Shown here piece by piece: positions 17,515 through 28,574 of a DNA stretch of 64,000 nucleotides. The notes under the pieces were generated by a model. It made no database searches. It was not told the DNA's origin and saw only the letters and a list, made by a program, of their open reading frames with translations. Positions within the stretch are counted from its first letter, which is position 1; each line of letters begins with the position of its first letter. Source of the DNA: CAWJPY01 sp963844865 (lineage in GTDB: Bacteria; Acidobacteriota; Thermoanaerobaculia; Thermoanaerobaculales; Sulfomarinibacteraceae). The translations under genes and the position numbers were made by a program. The stretch covers positions 11,844 through 75,843 of the forward strand of contig CAWJPY010000029.1 in NCBI GenBank assembly GCA_963844865.1, given 5' to 3'.

Positions 17515-18952
17515 TCACAGGTACGGCGACAGCAACCACGCCAGGCCGTCCCGGAGGCGGACGGGCAGCCGGCGCCGGGCCACGTCTTCGGGACCGACCA
17601 CCCGCGCCCCGGCGAAGGCCCGCGCGAAGTGCTCCCCGAGCTCGGCGGTCAGGGCCCGGTCGTAGACCTCGAGGTTGAACTCGAAGTTCAGGCGCAGGCT
17701 GCGGGCGTCCAGGTTGGCCGAGCCCACGAGACAGTACAGGTCGTCCACCAGCAGCAGCTTGGTGTGGTCGAAGGGGGGCGGCTGGTAGGCCACCCGCACC
17801 CCGTACTCCAGGAGCTCATCGAGCAGCTTCCAGGACGCCCAGCCAACCAGGGGATGATTGTTGGTGCCCGGTAGCAGGATGTCCACCCCACACCCCGCAG
17901 CGCCGCTGCGCACAGGGCGGACATGACCTCCCGGCCGGGCACGAAGTAGGGCGTCATGATGCGCAGCCTGGAGCGGGCGGCGTGGAAGGCGCCGATGAGG
18001 ATGCGCTGCAGCTTTTCGAAGTCCTCGTTGGGACCGTCCACGATGCCACGGATCAGCACCGGTCGCTCCTCGAGACCGTCCGGGATCGTCACCGGCTCGC
18101 CGGCCTCGCCGGTCACGAACGCCCAGTCGTCGCGGAAGGTCTCCTCCATCTGGAGCACGGCCGGCCCCGTGATGCGGAAGTGGATGTCGTTCACACGGCG
18201 GGGGTTGTCCGTGTCCGCACGAGGTGGCGGTCGCCGATGTTCATGCCTCCGGTGAAGCCGACGCGCCGGTCCACGACCAACAGCTTGCGGTGGTTCCGCA
18301 GGTTCAGGTGGAGGCGGCTGCGAAACGGCGACAGGGGCAGGAACTCCGCGTAAGGCACCCCCGCCCGGCGGAGCAGCCGCCGCGACGGCGGCCACGAGTA
18401 CACCTGGCCGAAGCCGTCCAGCAGGACCCGCACCTCGACCCCCCGCTCCACCGCCCGTTGCAGGGCGCCCACGAAGGAGCGGCCCGTCCCGTCGGAGTCG
18501 AACAGGTAGGTCGCCAGGGAGATCGTGGCGGAGGCCTCCGCGATGGCGACCAGCATCGCCTGGTAGGCCTCCTCTCCGCCATACAGCGCCTCGATGGTGT
18601 TCCCGGGCAGCAGACGCTGGCGGGTCACCGCCGCGGCGGTGTGGGCCAGGGGACGGTACCGGCCCGGCACCAGGGCCGGCACGGGCCCCCGCCCCTCCGT
18701 GCCGCCGTCCCCGCTCTGAGCGCCGAGCTCCTGCCGGCGCTCCCCGTACTTGCGGCCCCGGGTTCGGATGCGGTTGACGCCCAGCAGGAAGTAGAGGAAG
18801 GCGCCGAAGCCCGGCATGGCCAGGCAGACCGCGATCCACCCCAGCGCCGAGCGGGAGTCCCGCTTGGTGTCCAGGGCGTGGGCCGCGGCCGCCACCGAGA
18901 CCGCCAGCCCGATCACGATCAGAATGATGAAGATCATGCGGGACATTGCCAT
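17515..18952 (-). CDS. cls: Cardiolipin synthase (phospholipase D family), two frameshifts
   Basis: This membrane enzyme condenses two phosphatidylglycerols into cardiolipin. The N-terminus has two membrane helices (MSRMIFIILIVIGLAVSVA and IAVCLAMPGFGAFLYFLLG). Two PLD domains carry HKD motifs: HRKLLVVD in the first and HTKLLLVD near 17760 in the second. The three pieces lie in three frames. The breaks are near 18195 (C-run around ACAACCCCCGCC) and near 17890 (GTGTGGGGTGG, one G short). Spliced length is about 479 residues, exactly typical for Cls. ATG 18952 or 18946 is the likely start; both lack a strong ribosome site. Homology is continuous through both breaks. Confidence 0.85.
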
Positions 18953-19178
18953 TCTGCCACGCCTTGTGGCGGCGAGCCAGTCATCCCCGCGCTCTACCTG
19001 CGCCGGCATCCCGGCTTCGGCGCCAAGCCCCTCTGACAACGCACACGTCGGGCTGGACGCGTGACTCGGGTTTGCGATATTCTCGCATCTCGCATCGGCA
19101 AACGCGAGACACGGCAGTCACACGGAAGAGCAGACATCGTCACGGGTCGGTGGCGGGAGTGGGACGCGATGACCGACG

Positions 19179-21252
19179 ATGGCCAGCATGCCCAGCCCAG
19201 GCGGGCCCATGGGCGGCCGCGGGCGGCGGCACCGCGGCAGACGGCGGTCCGATCGCGTGGACGAGCACCTGGCAGCAGTCCTGGAGGCAACCTCGGACCT
19301 GGTCTCCACAGCCACCCCCGACGGCAGAATCCTGTACTTCAACCGGGCCGCCCGCGAGCGGTTCGGCATTCCGGACGACGCGGATCTGTCCACGCTCAGC
19401 GTGAGCGACCTCCACCCCGAGTGGGCGTTCCGCGTCCTCGAGGACCAGGCCGTCCCCGCCGCGCTCCGGAACGGTGAGTGGCGGGGGGAGTCCACCATCC
19501 TCGACCGCCATGGCCGCGTCATCCCGGTCTCCCAGGTGGTGCTGGCCCACAGGAACGCGGCGGGAGAGGTGCGCTTCCTCTCCACCATCGTCCGCGACAT
19601 CTCCGAGCTCAAGCGTCTGCGAGGACTCCCTGGAGCGGCGCATCGAGGCCAGGACCCGGGAGCTGGGCCAGGCCAACGCCGCGCTCGAGGAAGAGGTGGC
19701 GCGCCGCAGCGCGGCCCAGGAGGCGCTGCGCCGGCACAACGAGATCCTCACCACCATCATCGACCACAGCCCGGTGATCATGGTCCTGGCCGACCCGGAC
19801 GGTCGCTTCGAGTTCGTGAGCAAGGCCTTCGAACGCCTCACCGGGTGGAGCGAGGACGACCTCCAGAACGCCGACATCCTCAGCTGCTGCTACCCGGACC
19901 CCGAGGTTCGACGGAAGGCCGAGGAGTGCATCCGCAAGGCGGAGCCAGGGTGGTTCGAGTTCCCCATGACCACGCGCAACGGCCGCGAGCTGCTGATCTC
20001 GTGGGCCAACGTGCGCCTGTCGGACGGCTCGCAGATCGGCATCGGGGTCGACGTCACGGAGACGAAGCTCGTCCAGGACGCCCTGGAGACCCTCAACGCC
20101 GAGCTCGAGCAGCGCAACGCCCGGCTGCAGGTCATGGCCCTGGAGCTCACCCAGGCCCAGGAGGCGGAACGCCGGCGCCTGGCGCAGCTCCTTCACGACA
20201 ACCTCCAGCAGCTCCTCACCGGGGCGAAGTTCAGCCTCCAGGCGAGCCGCCGCGACGCCGACCACGTCCCCCAGCTGGGCGCCAGCCTCGACCGCATCGA
20301 GGGCCTCATGGAGGAGGCCATCCGGGTGTCCCGCTCCCTGACCCTGGACCTCGCCCCGCCGGCGCTGTACGAGTCGGGTCTGGCGGCCGGGCTGGAGTCC
20401 CTGGCCCGGCAGAGCCGGGAGACCCACGGCCTCGACGTGCGCGTCGAGATCTCCCGGGATGCGGAGCCCTCGTCGGAGGCGATCCGGGTCTTCCTCTACC
20501 AGGCGGTCCGGGAGCTGCTCTTCAACGCGGCCAAGCACGCCCGCGCCACCCAGGCCCGGGTCTGTCTGTTCCCCTGCGGGGAGGAGCTCGCCCTCACCGT
20601 GGAGGATGACGGCGTCGGCTTCGATCCCGTGCAGGTCGCCGACGGCAACGGCGACAGCTGCGGCTTCGGGCTGTTCAGCATCCGCGAGCGCATCGTTCCC
20701 CTGGGCGGCAGCCTGGAGATCTCCAGCGAGCCCGGTTGCGGCAGCCGCTTCACCCTGCGTGCGCCCCTCGGCACCATCGCCCCGCCCCGCACCCCCCGGC
20801 CCTCCGACGCGGCCCCCCCCGCCGCGGCCGAGTTCCCTCCCGACGCCATCGCCACCGGCGAGAGCTCGAGCACGCTGCGAGTGCTGCTCGCCGACGACCA
20901 CGTGGTCATGCGGCACGGCCTGGCAGCCCTCCTGGACCAGCAGCCCGACATCGAGATCGTGGCCGAGGCCGACGACGGCCGCCAGGCCGTGGAGCTGGCG
21001 CGCCGGCTCTCACCGGATGTGGTGGTCATGGACGTCAACATGCCCGAGATGGGAGGTCTGGAGGCGACGGCGCTCCTCACCCGTGAGCTGCCCGCCGTCC
21101 GGGTGGTCGCCCTGTCCGTCTACGCCAGCCGGGACATGGAGCAGAGCATGCGGGCCGCCGGCGCCAGCGCCTACCTGAGCAAGGCGGGTCCCGCCCAGAA
21201 CCTGCTCGCCGCCATCCGCGGCGAAGACCCGGCTCCGACCGAGATCGACTGA
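19179..21252 (+). CDS. PAS-PAS-histidine kinase-receiver hybrid protein, one frameshift near 19615
   Basis: This protein is similar in layout and sequence to the hybrid at 14.2-16.4 kb: two PAS domains (the first from DEHLAAVLEATSDLVSTATP, the second from NEILTTIIDHSPVIMVLADP), a linker helix, HisKA_3 (RLAQLLHDNLQQLLTGAKF), HATPase (FNAAKHARATQARV, DDGVGFDP) and a C-terminal receiver (DDHVVMRHGL, VVVMDVNMPEMGG, YLSKAG) with no output domain. The frame shifts near 19618 (CGTCTGCGAGGAC; removing one C gives KRLEDSLE). The start is uncertain: ATG 19179 is in frame, but ATG 19169, in another frame, has the better ribosome site GGGAGTGGGA, so a second indel near 19200-19260 is possible. Confidence 0.75.
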
Positions 21253-21309
21253 AGCACGGTGCCTCCGGGATGCGCGAGAGGATGCCAGGCAGGCGGGCCT
21301 CCGCGTCGG

Positions 21310-21440
21310 CCTGCCCGACGCGCACAGAGATCGCCGCCGCCGCGGTTCGCTGCCGCCGCTGCTGGTCATCGCCGCTGCCCACTGCCGCGGTCGCGGTTCG
21401 CGGACCCGGGCGCGGACGCGGACGCGGGAGCGTCGCAGAT
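21310..21440. repeat. Degenerate GC-rich intergenic tract
   Basis: The tract is composed of variants of GATCGCCGCCGC, GTTCGCTGCCGCCGCTG and GCGGACGCGGACGCGG. It fills most of the 202-bp gap between the convergent hybrid kinase and YfcC genes. The same words recur at 9.7, 23.6, 36.5, 47.3, 54.1, 54.4 and 60.7 kb. Confidence 0.55.
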
Positions 21441-21454
21441 CTCCAGGTGTCGGG

Positions 21455-22903
21455 TCACTGCAGCCCGATGGCCACCGCGAGAATCAGGAAGACTGCGGAC
21501 AGCGCCAGGAGCTGGCCGAGCAGGGGCAGCATGAAGCGCAGCCAGCGGTCATAGGGGACGCGCGCCAGCCCGAGCATGGCCATGAGGATGCCGGAGGTGG
21601 GAATGACGGTGTTGGAGAAGCCGTCGCCGCAGGTGAAGGCGAACACCGCGGTCTGCCGGGTCAGCCCGAGCACGTCGGCCAGGGGCGTCATCAGGGGCAT
21701 GGTCACGGCCGCCTGACCGGAGCCGGAGGGAATGAACAGGTTGAGCCCGGTCTGAACGAGGAGCATGCCCTCGGCAGCCACGTACCGCGGCACCTGTTGC
21801 AGGACCGTCGCCGCTGAGTGGATGAGGGTGTCCAGGACCTGGCCCTGGTCCAGGACCACGGTGATGCCGCGGGCGAACCCCACCACCAGCGCCGCGACCA
21901 CCATGTCCTCCATGCCCCTGACCGCCGCTCTCACCGCCTCGTCCATGGGCAGCCGGCCCACCACCACCGCCACCACTCCCATGAGGAAGAAGCCCCCCGC
22001 CATTTCCGGCAGCCACCAGCCCATCTTCTGCACCGCGTAGAGGATGAAGGCGAAGATGGCGCCCGAGGCGAGCAGGATCGCCAGGTGCCTGCGCTCCAGG
22101 GCGGGCGGGTCGGCATGCTCGTCGCCGACGTCGAAGGCGTCTCCGGCCATGACCGATGTGGACGGGTCCCTGCGGACCCGGGCCCCGTAACGCAGCACGT
22201 AGACGAGCGCCACCACCATGGCACAGGCGAAGAAGGCCAGCCGGAAGCCCAGGGCGCTGTTGAGGGGCAGCTCGGCGATCCCCTGGGCGATGTTGACGGT
22301 GAAGGGGTTGGTGGTGGCGGCCGCGAAGCCCACCTCGGCGGCCACGAACACGAGGGCCATGCCGAAGACGCGGTCGCAGTCGATCTCCTTGGCCACCACC
22401 AGGAAGATCGGCACCAGGGGGATGAACTCCTCACCCATGCCGAGGGTGGAGCCGCCGACGGCGATGACCGTCATGAGGACGACGGTGAGCACCCGCCAGG
22501 ACCCGCGGAAGCGGGCCAGCAACGCGTGCAGCACCGCCGCGATGGTGCCCGTGCGCTGCAGGATGCCGAACGTGCCGCCGATGATGAAGATGAAGAAGAT
22601 GATGTCGGCGGCCGCGATCATGCCCCGCGGGATGGCGCTCAGAAAGCCCTCCACGCTCACCGGGCTGGCCTCGCCCGGAACCTCGTCACCGAACAGGATG
22701 CCCCTCACCGAGGTGTGCTTGGGCAGGGTCTCGAAGGTCCCCGGCACCACCACCGTGCGCTCGCGGCCGCCCACGATGCGCTGCTCCCGGGCGTAGCGCC
22801 CGGCGGGGATGACCCAGGTCAAGAGGCTGCAGGCCAGGATCATGAAGGTCAGCAGGGTGAACACGTGCGGCATCTTGAGCCGCAATCCTCGACCGTCGAC
22901 CAC
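21455..22903 (-). CDS. YfcC/AitC family membrane carrier
   Basis: This 482-residue polytopic transporter belongs to the C4-dicarboxylate/YfcC-like superfamily. About 12 hydrophobic segments are visible, starting at MPHVFTLLTFMILACSLLTW. Family landmarks include VIPAGRY, GTFGILQRTG, GMGEEFIPLVPI, EVGFAAATTNPFTV and, near the end, IPSGSGQAAVTMPLM plus GDGFSNTVIPTSGILM. Substrates in the family are carboxylates or peptides/amino acids; the substrate here is unknown. GTG 22903 has GAGGAGG about 8 nt upstream; the frame is open upstream to 23008 without homology. It is divergent from the small secreted protein at 23021. Confidence 0.8.
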   Translation of the reverse strand: MVDGRGLRLKMPHVFTLLTFMILACSLLTWVIPAGRYAREQRIVGGRERTVVVPGTFETLPKHTSVRGILFGDEVPGEASPVSVEGFLSAIPRGMIAAADIIFFIFIIGGTFGILQRTGTIAAVLHALLARFRGSWRVLTVVLMTVIAVGGSTLGMGEEFIPLVPIFLVVAKEIDCDRVFGMALVFVAAEVGFAAATTNPFTVNIAQGIAELPLNSALGFRLAFFACAMVVALVYVLRYGARVRRDPSTSVMAGDAFDVGDEHADPPALERRHLAILLASGAIFAFILYAVQKMGWWLPEMAGGFFLMGVVAVVVGRLPMDEAVRAAVRGMEDMVVAALVVGFARGITVVLDQGQVLDTLIHSAATVLQQVPRYVAAEGMLLVQTGLNLFIPSGSGQAAVTMPLMTPLADVLGLTRQTAVFAFTCGDGFSNTVIPTSGILMAMLGLARVPYDRWLRFMLPLLGQLLALSAVFLILAVAIGLQ

Positions 22904-23020
22904 GCCGGAGCCCTCCTCGTCCCCACCAGGATACGCACACCCATGACGGTACGCACGGTCCGTGGGTGCTATCATGCGCACATCCCGTCCCGCTGCTCCG
23001 TGGTCCACCGGAGGAGCACC

Positions 23021-23602
23021 ATGAGCAGATCGGGATTGTGCGCGGCGGCCTGGACCGCCGCCATCCTCGCCGCCGCGGCGTTGCTAAGCGCCGCCGGCAC
23101 CACGCCCACGCCCACTCCCTCTCCCGTCACCCGAGGCAACACGTCCCTGGCCCGCTACGCCGATCGCGCTCCACTGCGGGCCTCCCCCCTCCAGCGGGGA
23201 GAGGACGGCGGGATCGTCATCACCAACGACACCGTGCTCGAGCTCCGCGAAGGTGGCTTTGTGACCACGGTCTCGGGGCCGGGGGCTCGATCAGACAGCC
23301 CCTCGACCACCCCTTCCCCCCGCGCCGCCCGCCGCGCGTACTGGCGTCGGTGCGTCGACGCCCAGCGTCGGCGCATTGCCGCCGCGGCGGACGAGCTCGC
23401 CAAGGCGGACGCCCGCGTCCGGGCCCTCGAGGACGCGGCGCTCACCGGCGGCCGCGGCGCCGTCAAGCGCTGGGCGAAGGTGGACGAGGCGAAGCGACGG
23501 CGCCTGGTGATCGCGCGCCACCTGCAGCGGGAGCGCGAGGCGCTTGGAGCCGTCATCCGCGCGGCTCGCCGGGAGGGGGCGGAGCCCGGCTGGTTCCGGT
23601 GA
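23021..23602 (+). CDS. Hypothetical exported protein with helical C-terminal half
   Basis: This 193-residue protein has a clear signal peptide (hydrophobic TAAILAAAALLSA, cleavage near residue 25) followed by a Thr/Pro-rich stretch. Residues 55-90 have short beta-like segments (IVITNDTVLELREGGFVTTV). Residues 105-193 form a highly charged helical region rich in Arg, Ala and Glu, likely a coiled coil. GGAGGAGCACC precedes ATG 23021. I recognise no family. It is divergent from the YfcC carrier. Confidence 0.6.
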   Translation: MSRSGLCAAAWTAAILAAAALLSAAGTTPTPTPSPVTRGNTSLARYADRAPLRASPLQRGEDGGIVITNDTVLELREGGFVTTVSGPGARSDSPSTTPSPRAARRAYWRRCVDAQRRRIAAAADELAKADARVRALEDAALTGGRGAVKRWAKVDEAKRRRLVIARHLQREREALGAVIRAARREGAEPGWFR

Positions 23603-23604
23603 CG

Positions 23605-23675
23605 CCCGGTGCTGATCGCCGGCGCTGGCGCCGGCTGCGGACGCGGCCGCGCACGCGGGAGTGGGAGCGGGAATG
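23605..23675. repeat. Degenerate GC-rich intergenic tract
   Basis: GCTGATCGCCGGCGCTGG, then GCGGACGCGGCCGCG and GGGAGTGGGAGCGGGA form a short member of the degenerate tract family, immediately after the stop of the exported protein gene. Confidence 0.45.
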
Positions 23676-23757
23676 CCAACGGCCGGTCCGGGCCATATAC
23701 TTGAGAGAAGAGCCCACGGAGCGATCCGGCCGACCAGCGGCCAGAGGGAGGTGCCGT

Positions 23758-23958
23758 ATGCGGACCGGTCCGGAGAAGATCGAGGTGTTCTGCCCCAAGT
23801 GCGGCGAGTCCTTCGGGGACTGGCAGCTATCAGACGTGGACCCCGCGGTGACGTCCCGCTGTCGCCACTGCGGATACGACATGCTCTACGACCAGGCCCT
23901 CCGTATGGATGGAGCGTGGGAGCCCCCGTCCGACGACCTGGAGGCCACGGAGCACTGA
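23758..23958 (+). CDS. Small double zinc-ribbon protein
   Basis: This 66-residue protein has two CxxC knuckles: CPKCGESF at about residues 12-19 and CRHCGYDM at about 35-42. The spacing suits one structural zinc site. ATG 23758 is preceded by GGGAGGT. The Asp/Glu-rich tail and lack of other domains suggest a small regulatory or adaptor protein; no function can be assigned. It is followed by the kinase gene on the same strand. Confidence 0.6.
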   Translation: MRTGPEKIEVFCPKCGESFGDWQLSDVDPAVTSRCRHCGYDMLYDQALRMDGAWEPPSDDLEATEH

Positions 23959-24012
23959 CGGGGGAAGGGGAGGCCCCTTGATTCGACGAGCCTCCCTTGC
24001 CATCCTGGGCTG

Positions 24013-25343
24013 GTGTTGAGGACCTACCGGCTGCCGATTCTCGGCGCGGCGGTTTCGCTGGGCCTGTTGGTGGCGTGGATGGTCTCCGAGCGTCACCAGG
24101 CCGTGGAGCTCGGACTGCAGGAGGTGCGGCAGGCGGCGCACGACGTGGCCGACACCGTCGAGGCCAGCATCCAGGCCCAGGTGCGGCGCGGCCACCTGGC
24201 GCGGGAGCGGGTGCACGCCATCTTCGACAGCATCGTCCAGACCACGGACGTCGCCTTCCTCATCCTCGAGGTGGACGGCAGGCGGGAGATCTCCTCCGGG
24301 AACGCGCACGCGATCCTGGGCATCGAGGGCTCGCACGGGACCCGCCTCGACGGTCCCCTGTTCCTGCACTGGGAAGAGGTGCGGTTGGAGGAGTCGCCCC
24401 TGCCGCTGCGTCACCGCTACCCGGACTTCGACTGGCAGGACGACGGCCGCCAGCCGAGCGACGACCTGGACGTGGAGGGACGCACCCAGGTGCTCATCCT
24501 GGGCACCGACGCCGGGCCCTACTATCGTCACGTCGGCACCGCCACCAACCGCCTGCTCCTCACCGGCGGCATCGGACTGGCCTGCATCATCGCCCTAACC
24601 GCAGCCTGGAGCGAGTCGATCCGCAACCGCCTGCTGGCCGCGCACCTCGACGCCGAGCGCCTGCGCGGGGAGCACCTGGCCGAGCTCGGGCAGGCGGCCG
24701 CCGGCCTGGCCCACGAGACCAAGAACCCACTCGGTCTCATCCGCGGGCTCGCGCAGCGGGTGTCGGGGGACGTCGACGTCCCGCCGCAGGCCCGGGAGAT
24801 GGCCGAGTCGATCCTCGACGAAGTGGACACGGCGGTGGCGCGGCTCGGCGACTTCCTGGCCTACGCCTCGACCCGCCGGCCCCACCTCCAGTCCTTCGAC
24901 GGCGCCGAGCTGGTGCGCAGGGTGGCCACCCTGTTGGAACCGGAGTACGAGGCCGCCGGCCTCACCCTGGAGGTGAGCACCGCCGAGATCAGGCTGCTCG
25001 GCGACGTGGAGATGCTCAAGCAGGTGCTGGTCAACCTGCTCCTCAACAGCCTCCACGCGTCCACTCCGGGAGCCACCGTCCACGTCCTGTTGACGCCGGA
25101 GGCCAGGGGCGCCCGCATCGCGGTCCGGGACGAGGGCTGCGGCATCCCCCCCGAGGTGAGGCCGAGCCTGTTCCGGCCCTACGTCACCGGCCGCGCCGGG
25201 GGCCACGGCCTGGGTCTCGCCATCGTCGGCCGTATCGCCGAGCAGCACGGCTGGACGGTGGACATCCTCTCCCCGGTGGCCGACAGCCGCGGGACGGAGG
25301 TGACGATCGGGGGCATCGCCCTCGGGCAGACGGGGGACACGGC

Positions 25344-25347
<4 letters not shown>
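24013..25347 (+). CDS. Membrane sensor histidine kinase of an NtrB/ZraS-like pair
   Basis: The 444 residues comprise TM1 (about 8-24), an extracytoplasmic sensor region (25-180), TM2 (about 181-199), a HisKA helix with the phosphorylated His234 in GLAHETKNPLGLIRG, and a HATPase with NLLLNSLHAS, DEGCGIPPE and GGHGLGLAIV. The start is GTG 24013. Its stop overlaps the GTG of the sigma-54 regulator (GTGA, 25344-25347), so the two are translationally coupled. The sensor region should detect an extracytoplasmic signal; the exported rubrerythrin target suggests redox or oxidative stress, which is inference. Confidence 0.9.
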
Positions 25348-26707
<1,360 letters not shown>

Positions 26708-26723
26708 GAGATCCCCCGGGACG

Positions 26724-26771
26724 GTGCGCACAATGTGCGCACCTGCGCCCCGCCGCGCAGGAATTGCGCAC
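26724..26771. promoter_or_regulatory. Candidate enhancer: tandem GTGCGCAC palindromes plus a third half-match
   Basis: GTGCGCAC occurs at 26724-26731 and 26735-26742 with AAT between, and TTGCGCAC at 26764-26771. They lie 45-95 bp upstream of the sigma-54 promoter and directly after the gene for a sigma-54 activator with a Fis-type HTH. Binding by that activator is inferred from position and symmetry. Confidence 0.65.
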
Positions 26772-26814
26772 CGGGATGATCCAGTCATTGTGTTTATTTT
26801 CTTACACTTCCGAG

Positions 26815-26831
26815 TTGGCACAGGGGTTGCT
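26815..26831 (+). promoter_or_regulatory. Sigma-54 (-24/-12) promoter of the rubrerythrin gene
   Basis: TTGGCACAGGGGTTGCT matches the sigma-54 consensus TGGCAC-N5-TTGCW. GG is at 26817-26818 and GC at 26829-26830, with the required 10 bp between them. Transcription should begin near 26842, giving a leader of about 56 nt to ATG 26898. The 26780-26810 stretch is unusually AT-rich for this DNA. Confidence 0.85.
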
Positions 26832-26897
26832 CATGGGATCGGCGAAGCGACGCGTCCCCCGACGGACGCGGAGCCCACAACACCACAGGAGGACCCC

Positions 26898-27554
26898 ATG
26901 ACCAGCACCCGACGTTTCATCACCCGCACCGGCCTCATCGCCGCCACCGTCGCCGCCCTCGGCCTTGCCGCCGCCGGCTGGTGGCTCGCCACCCCCGCCG
27001 CAGCCGCCGACGGCGCCGGCAGCACGCTCGCGAACCTGCAGGAGGCGTACAACGGCGAGTCCAACGCCCACGCCCGCTACCTCGCCTTCGCCGCCAAGGC
27101 CGACGAGGAGGGCTACACCAAGGTGGCCAGCATCTTCCGCGCCGCCGCCCGGGCCGAGAGCATCCACGCGTCCAACCACGCTGCGGTGATCCGCGACCTC
27201 GGCGCAGAGCCCACCGCCGTCATCGAAACCCCGGTCGTGAAGAGCACCGCCGACAACCTGCGGGCCGCCATCGCCGGGGAGTCCTACGAACGGGACACCA
27301 TGTACCCCGACTTCATCGCCGCCGCCAAGGCCGAGGGCCAGAAGGACGCCATCCGCTCCTTCAACTTCGCCAAGGAGGCGGAGGCCGGCCACGCCGAGCT
27401 CTACACCCAGGCCCTCGACAAGCTGGACTCCATGACCGGCGATCCCCTTCAGCTCGCCGTGTGCCCCGTCTGCGGCCGCACCGTGGTCAACATCCAGGGT
27501 GAGAAGTGCCCGGTGTGCTTCACCCCCACTGAGAAGTACATCTCGGTGAGCTGA
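26898..27554 (+). CDS. Exported rubrerythrin
   Basis: Rubrerythrins are diiron-rubredoxin proteins that reduce hydrogen peroxide. This 218-residue form has an N-terminal signal with a twin-arginine-like start (TRRFITRTG), a hydrophobic stretch and cleavage near AAAADG (about 38), so it acts outside the cytoplasm, which is uncommon. The diiron helices include NGESNAHARY, RAAARAESIHASNH, IAGESYERDTMYPDF and FAKEAEAGHAELY. The C-terminal rubredoxin-like knuckles are CPVCGR and CPVCFT. AGGAGGACCCC precedes ATG 26898. Expression should depend on sigma-54 and the adjacent two-component pair. Confidence 0.92.
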   Translation: MTSTRRFITRTGLIAATVAALGLAAAGWWLATPAAAADGAGSTLANLQEAYNGESNAHARYLAFAAKADEEGYTKVASIFRAAARAESIHASNHAAVIRDLGAEPTAVIETPVVKSTADNLRAAIAGESYERDTMYPDFIAAAKAEGQKDAIRSFNFAKEAEAGHAELYTQALDKLDSMTGDPLQLAVCPVCGRTVVNIQGEKCPVCFTPTEKYISVS

Positions 27555-27645
27555 CGGCGGCCCCGTCCGGACGCACATCGAAGTCAATCCAGGCGCCGGC
27601 CGCCGCACAGCGGCGGCCGGCCCGTACGCCGATCGAGGAGGAACC

Positions 27646-28197
27646 ATGTCCCTGCCACCGATCCCCGACTGGGATGCGCTGCACCCCCTGGTCGTCCACT
27701 TCCCCATCGCGCTGCTCCTGGTGGCGCCGATCTTCATCGTGCTCGGCCTGGCGGCCCGCCGGAACGGACCCGCGTTCTCGGTGGCGGCCCTGGTGCTCAT
27801 GGTGCTGGGAACCGCCGGCGCCTGGGTGGCCGTGGCCACCGGCGAGGCGTCCGCGGAGCTCGCCGACCGCAGCCCGGCCATCAACACCGCCATCGAGCAG
27901 CACGAGGAGCTGGCCGAGACCACGAGGCTCGCGTTCACCGGGCTGACCGCAGCGTTCGCCGCCCTGGTGATCGTGCCCCGCTTCATGAACCGCCAGATCT
28001 CACGCCCCGCCATGGCGGCCCTTCACGGCGGCTTCCTGGTCCTCTTCCTGGGAGGGATGGTGGTGCTCGCCAACACCGCCCACCACGGCGGTCTGCTGGT
28101 GCACGAGCACGGTGTGCACGTGCTCCTACCGGCATCGGCGGCGCCGGCGGCCGCCCCGGCGCCCTCCACCGACAGCGAGTTCGACCTCGGGCTCTGA
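27646..28197 (+). CDS. DUF2231 four-helix membrane protein
   Basis: This 183-residue membrane protein starts LHPLVVHFPIALLLVAPIF, the hallmark of DUF2231, in which the conserved His residues are suspected haem or metal ligands. Four hydrophobic segments are visible: about 20-38, 45-65, 95-115 and 125-145. A histidine-rich exit (AHHGGLLVHEHGVHV) and an Ala/Pro tail follow. GAGGAGGAACC precedes ATG 27646. The 91-bp gap with no terminator suggests co-transcription with rubrerythrin. A redox role fits the context but is not shown. Confidence 0.8.
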   Translation: MSLPPIPDWDALHPLVVHFPIALLLVAPIFIVLGLAARRNGPAFSVAALVLMVLGTAGAWVAVATGEASAELADRSPAINTAIEQHEELAETTRLAFTGLTAAFAALVIVPRFMNRQISRPAMAALHGGFLVLFLGGMVVLANTAHHGGLLVHEHGVHVLLPASAAPAAAPAPSTDSEFDLGL

Positions 28198-28204
28198 GCC
28201 CCGA

Positions 28205-28420
28205 GCCCCGTCCACGCGGGGGGCGCCCTGAGGCACCGCGTGGAGGTACACCGCGACATCGAGGCCGGTGCCAGGCACCCCGTGGATGGGCATCGCCACG
28301 TCAAAGCCGGTGCCAGGCACCCCGTCTTGATTTGATGGTACGCACATCGCTTCATCCGAATGCTGCCTGGCACCGTCTCTGACCTTCCAAACGTCAGAAG
28401 GTGCCCGGCACCGTCGCTGG
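28205..28420. repeat. Composite GGTGCC-GGCACC repeat locus with tandem ~43-bp units (locus B)
   Basis: Palindrome cores lie at 28266-28278, 28309-28321, 28363-28373 (short form) and 28400-28412. The first two sit in tandem units of about 43 bp that share GGCACCCCGTGGATGGGCAT-like sequence, with a weaker third unit from about 28222. The segment 28309-28388 is a complete element in the same orientation as 57512-57596 (inner sequence CTTGATTYGATRG and ATCGCTTCATCCGAA). It starts right after the DUF2231 stop codon. Confidence 0.75.
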
Positions 28421-28478
28421 GGCATGTACGACGACTCCACCCACCTCACACCCAGCAAGCCGCCGGCCCACCTTCAGG

Positions 28479-28569
28479 CGAGAATAAATCCTAGGAAGCC
28501 ATCGTCCGTCACCCCACCCCCTTCCTGCGATCCTGTTCGATGGCGGCAGGCTCTCCGGCGTCCCATACT
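28479..28569 (+). promoter_or_regulatory. Promoter blocks of the first duplicated cassette
   Basis: Block 1 is CGAGAATAAATCCTAGG (28479-28495). Block 2 is CTGCGATCCTGTTCGATGGC (28525-28544). A possible -10, CATACT, is at 28564-28569. The same blocks recur at 29471-29561 with identical spacing: 46 bp from block 1 to block 2 and 52 bp from block 2 to the RNA stem, although the intervening bases differ. Transcription would start at or next to the pseudoknot. Confidence 0.55.
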
Positions 28570-28574
28570 CCTGA

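Noticed and set aside
19169..19477. ATG 19169 frame as the start of the second hybrid kinase
   Set aside because: It has the better ribosome site but is out of frame with the first PAS domain; kept only as an alternative that needs another indel.
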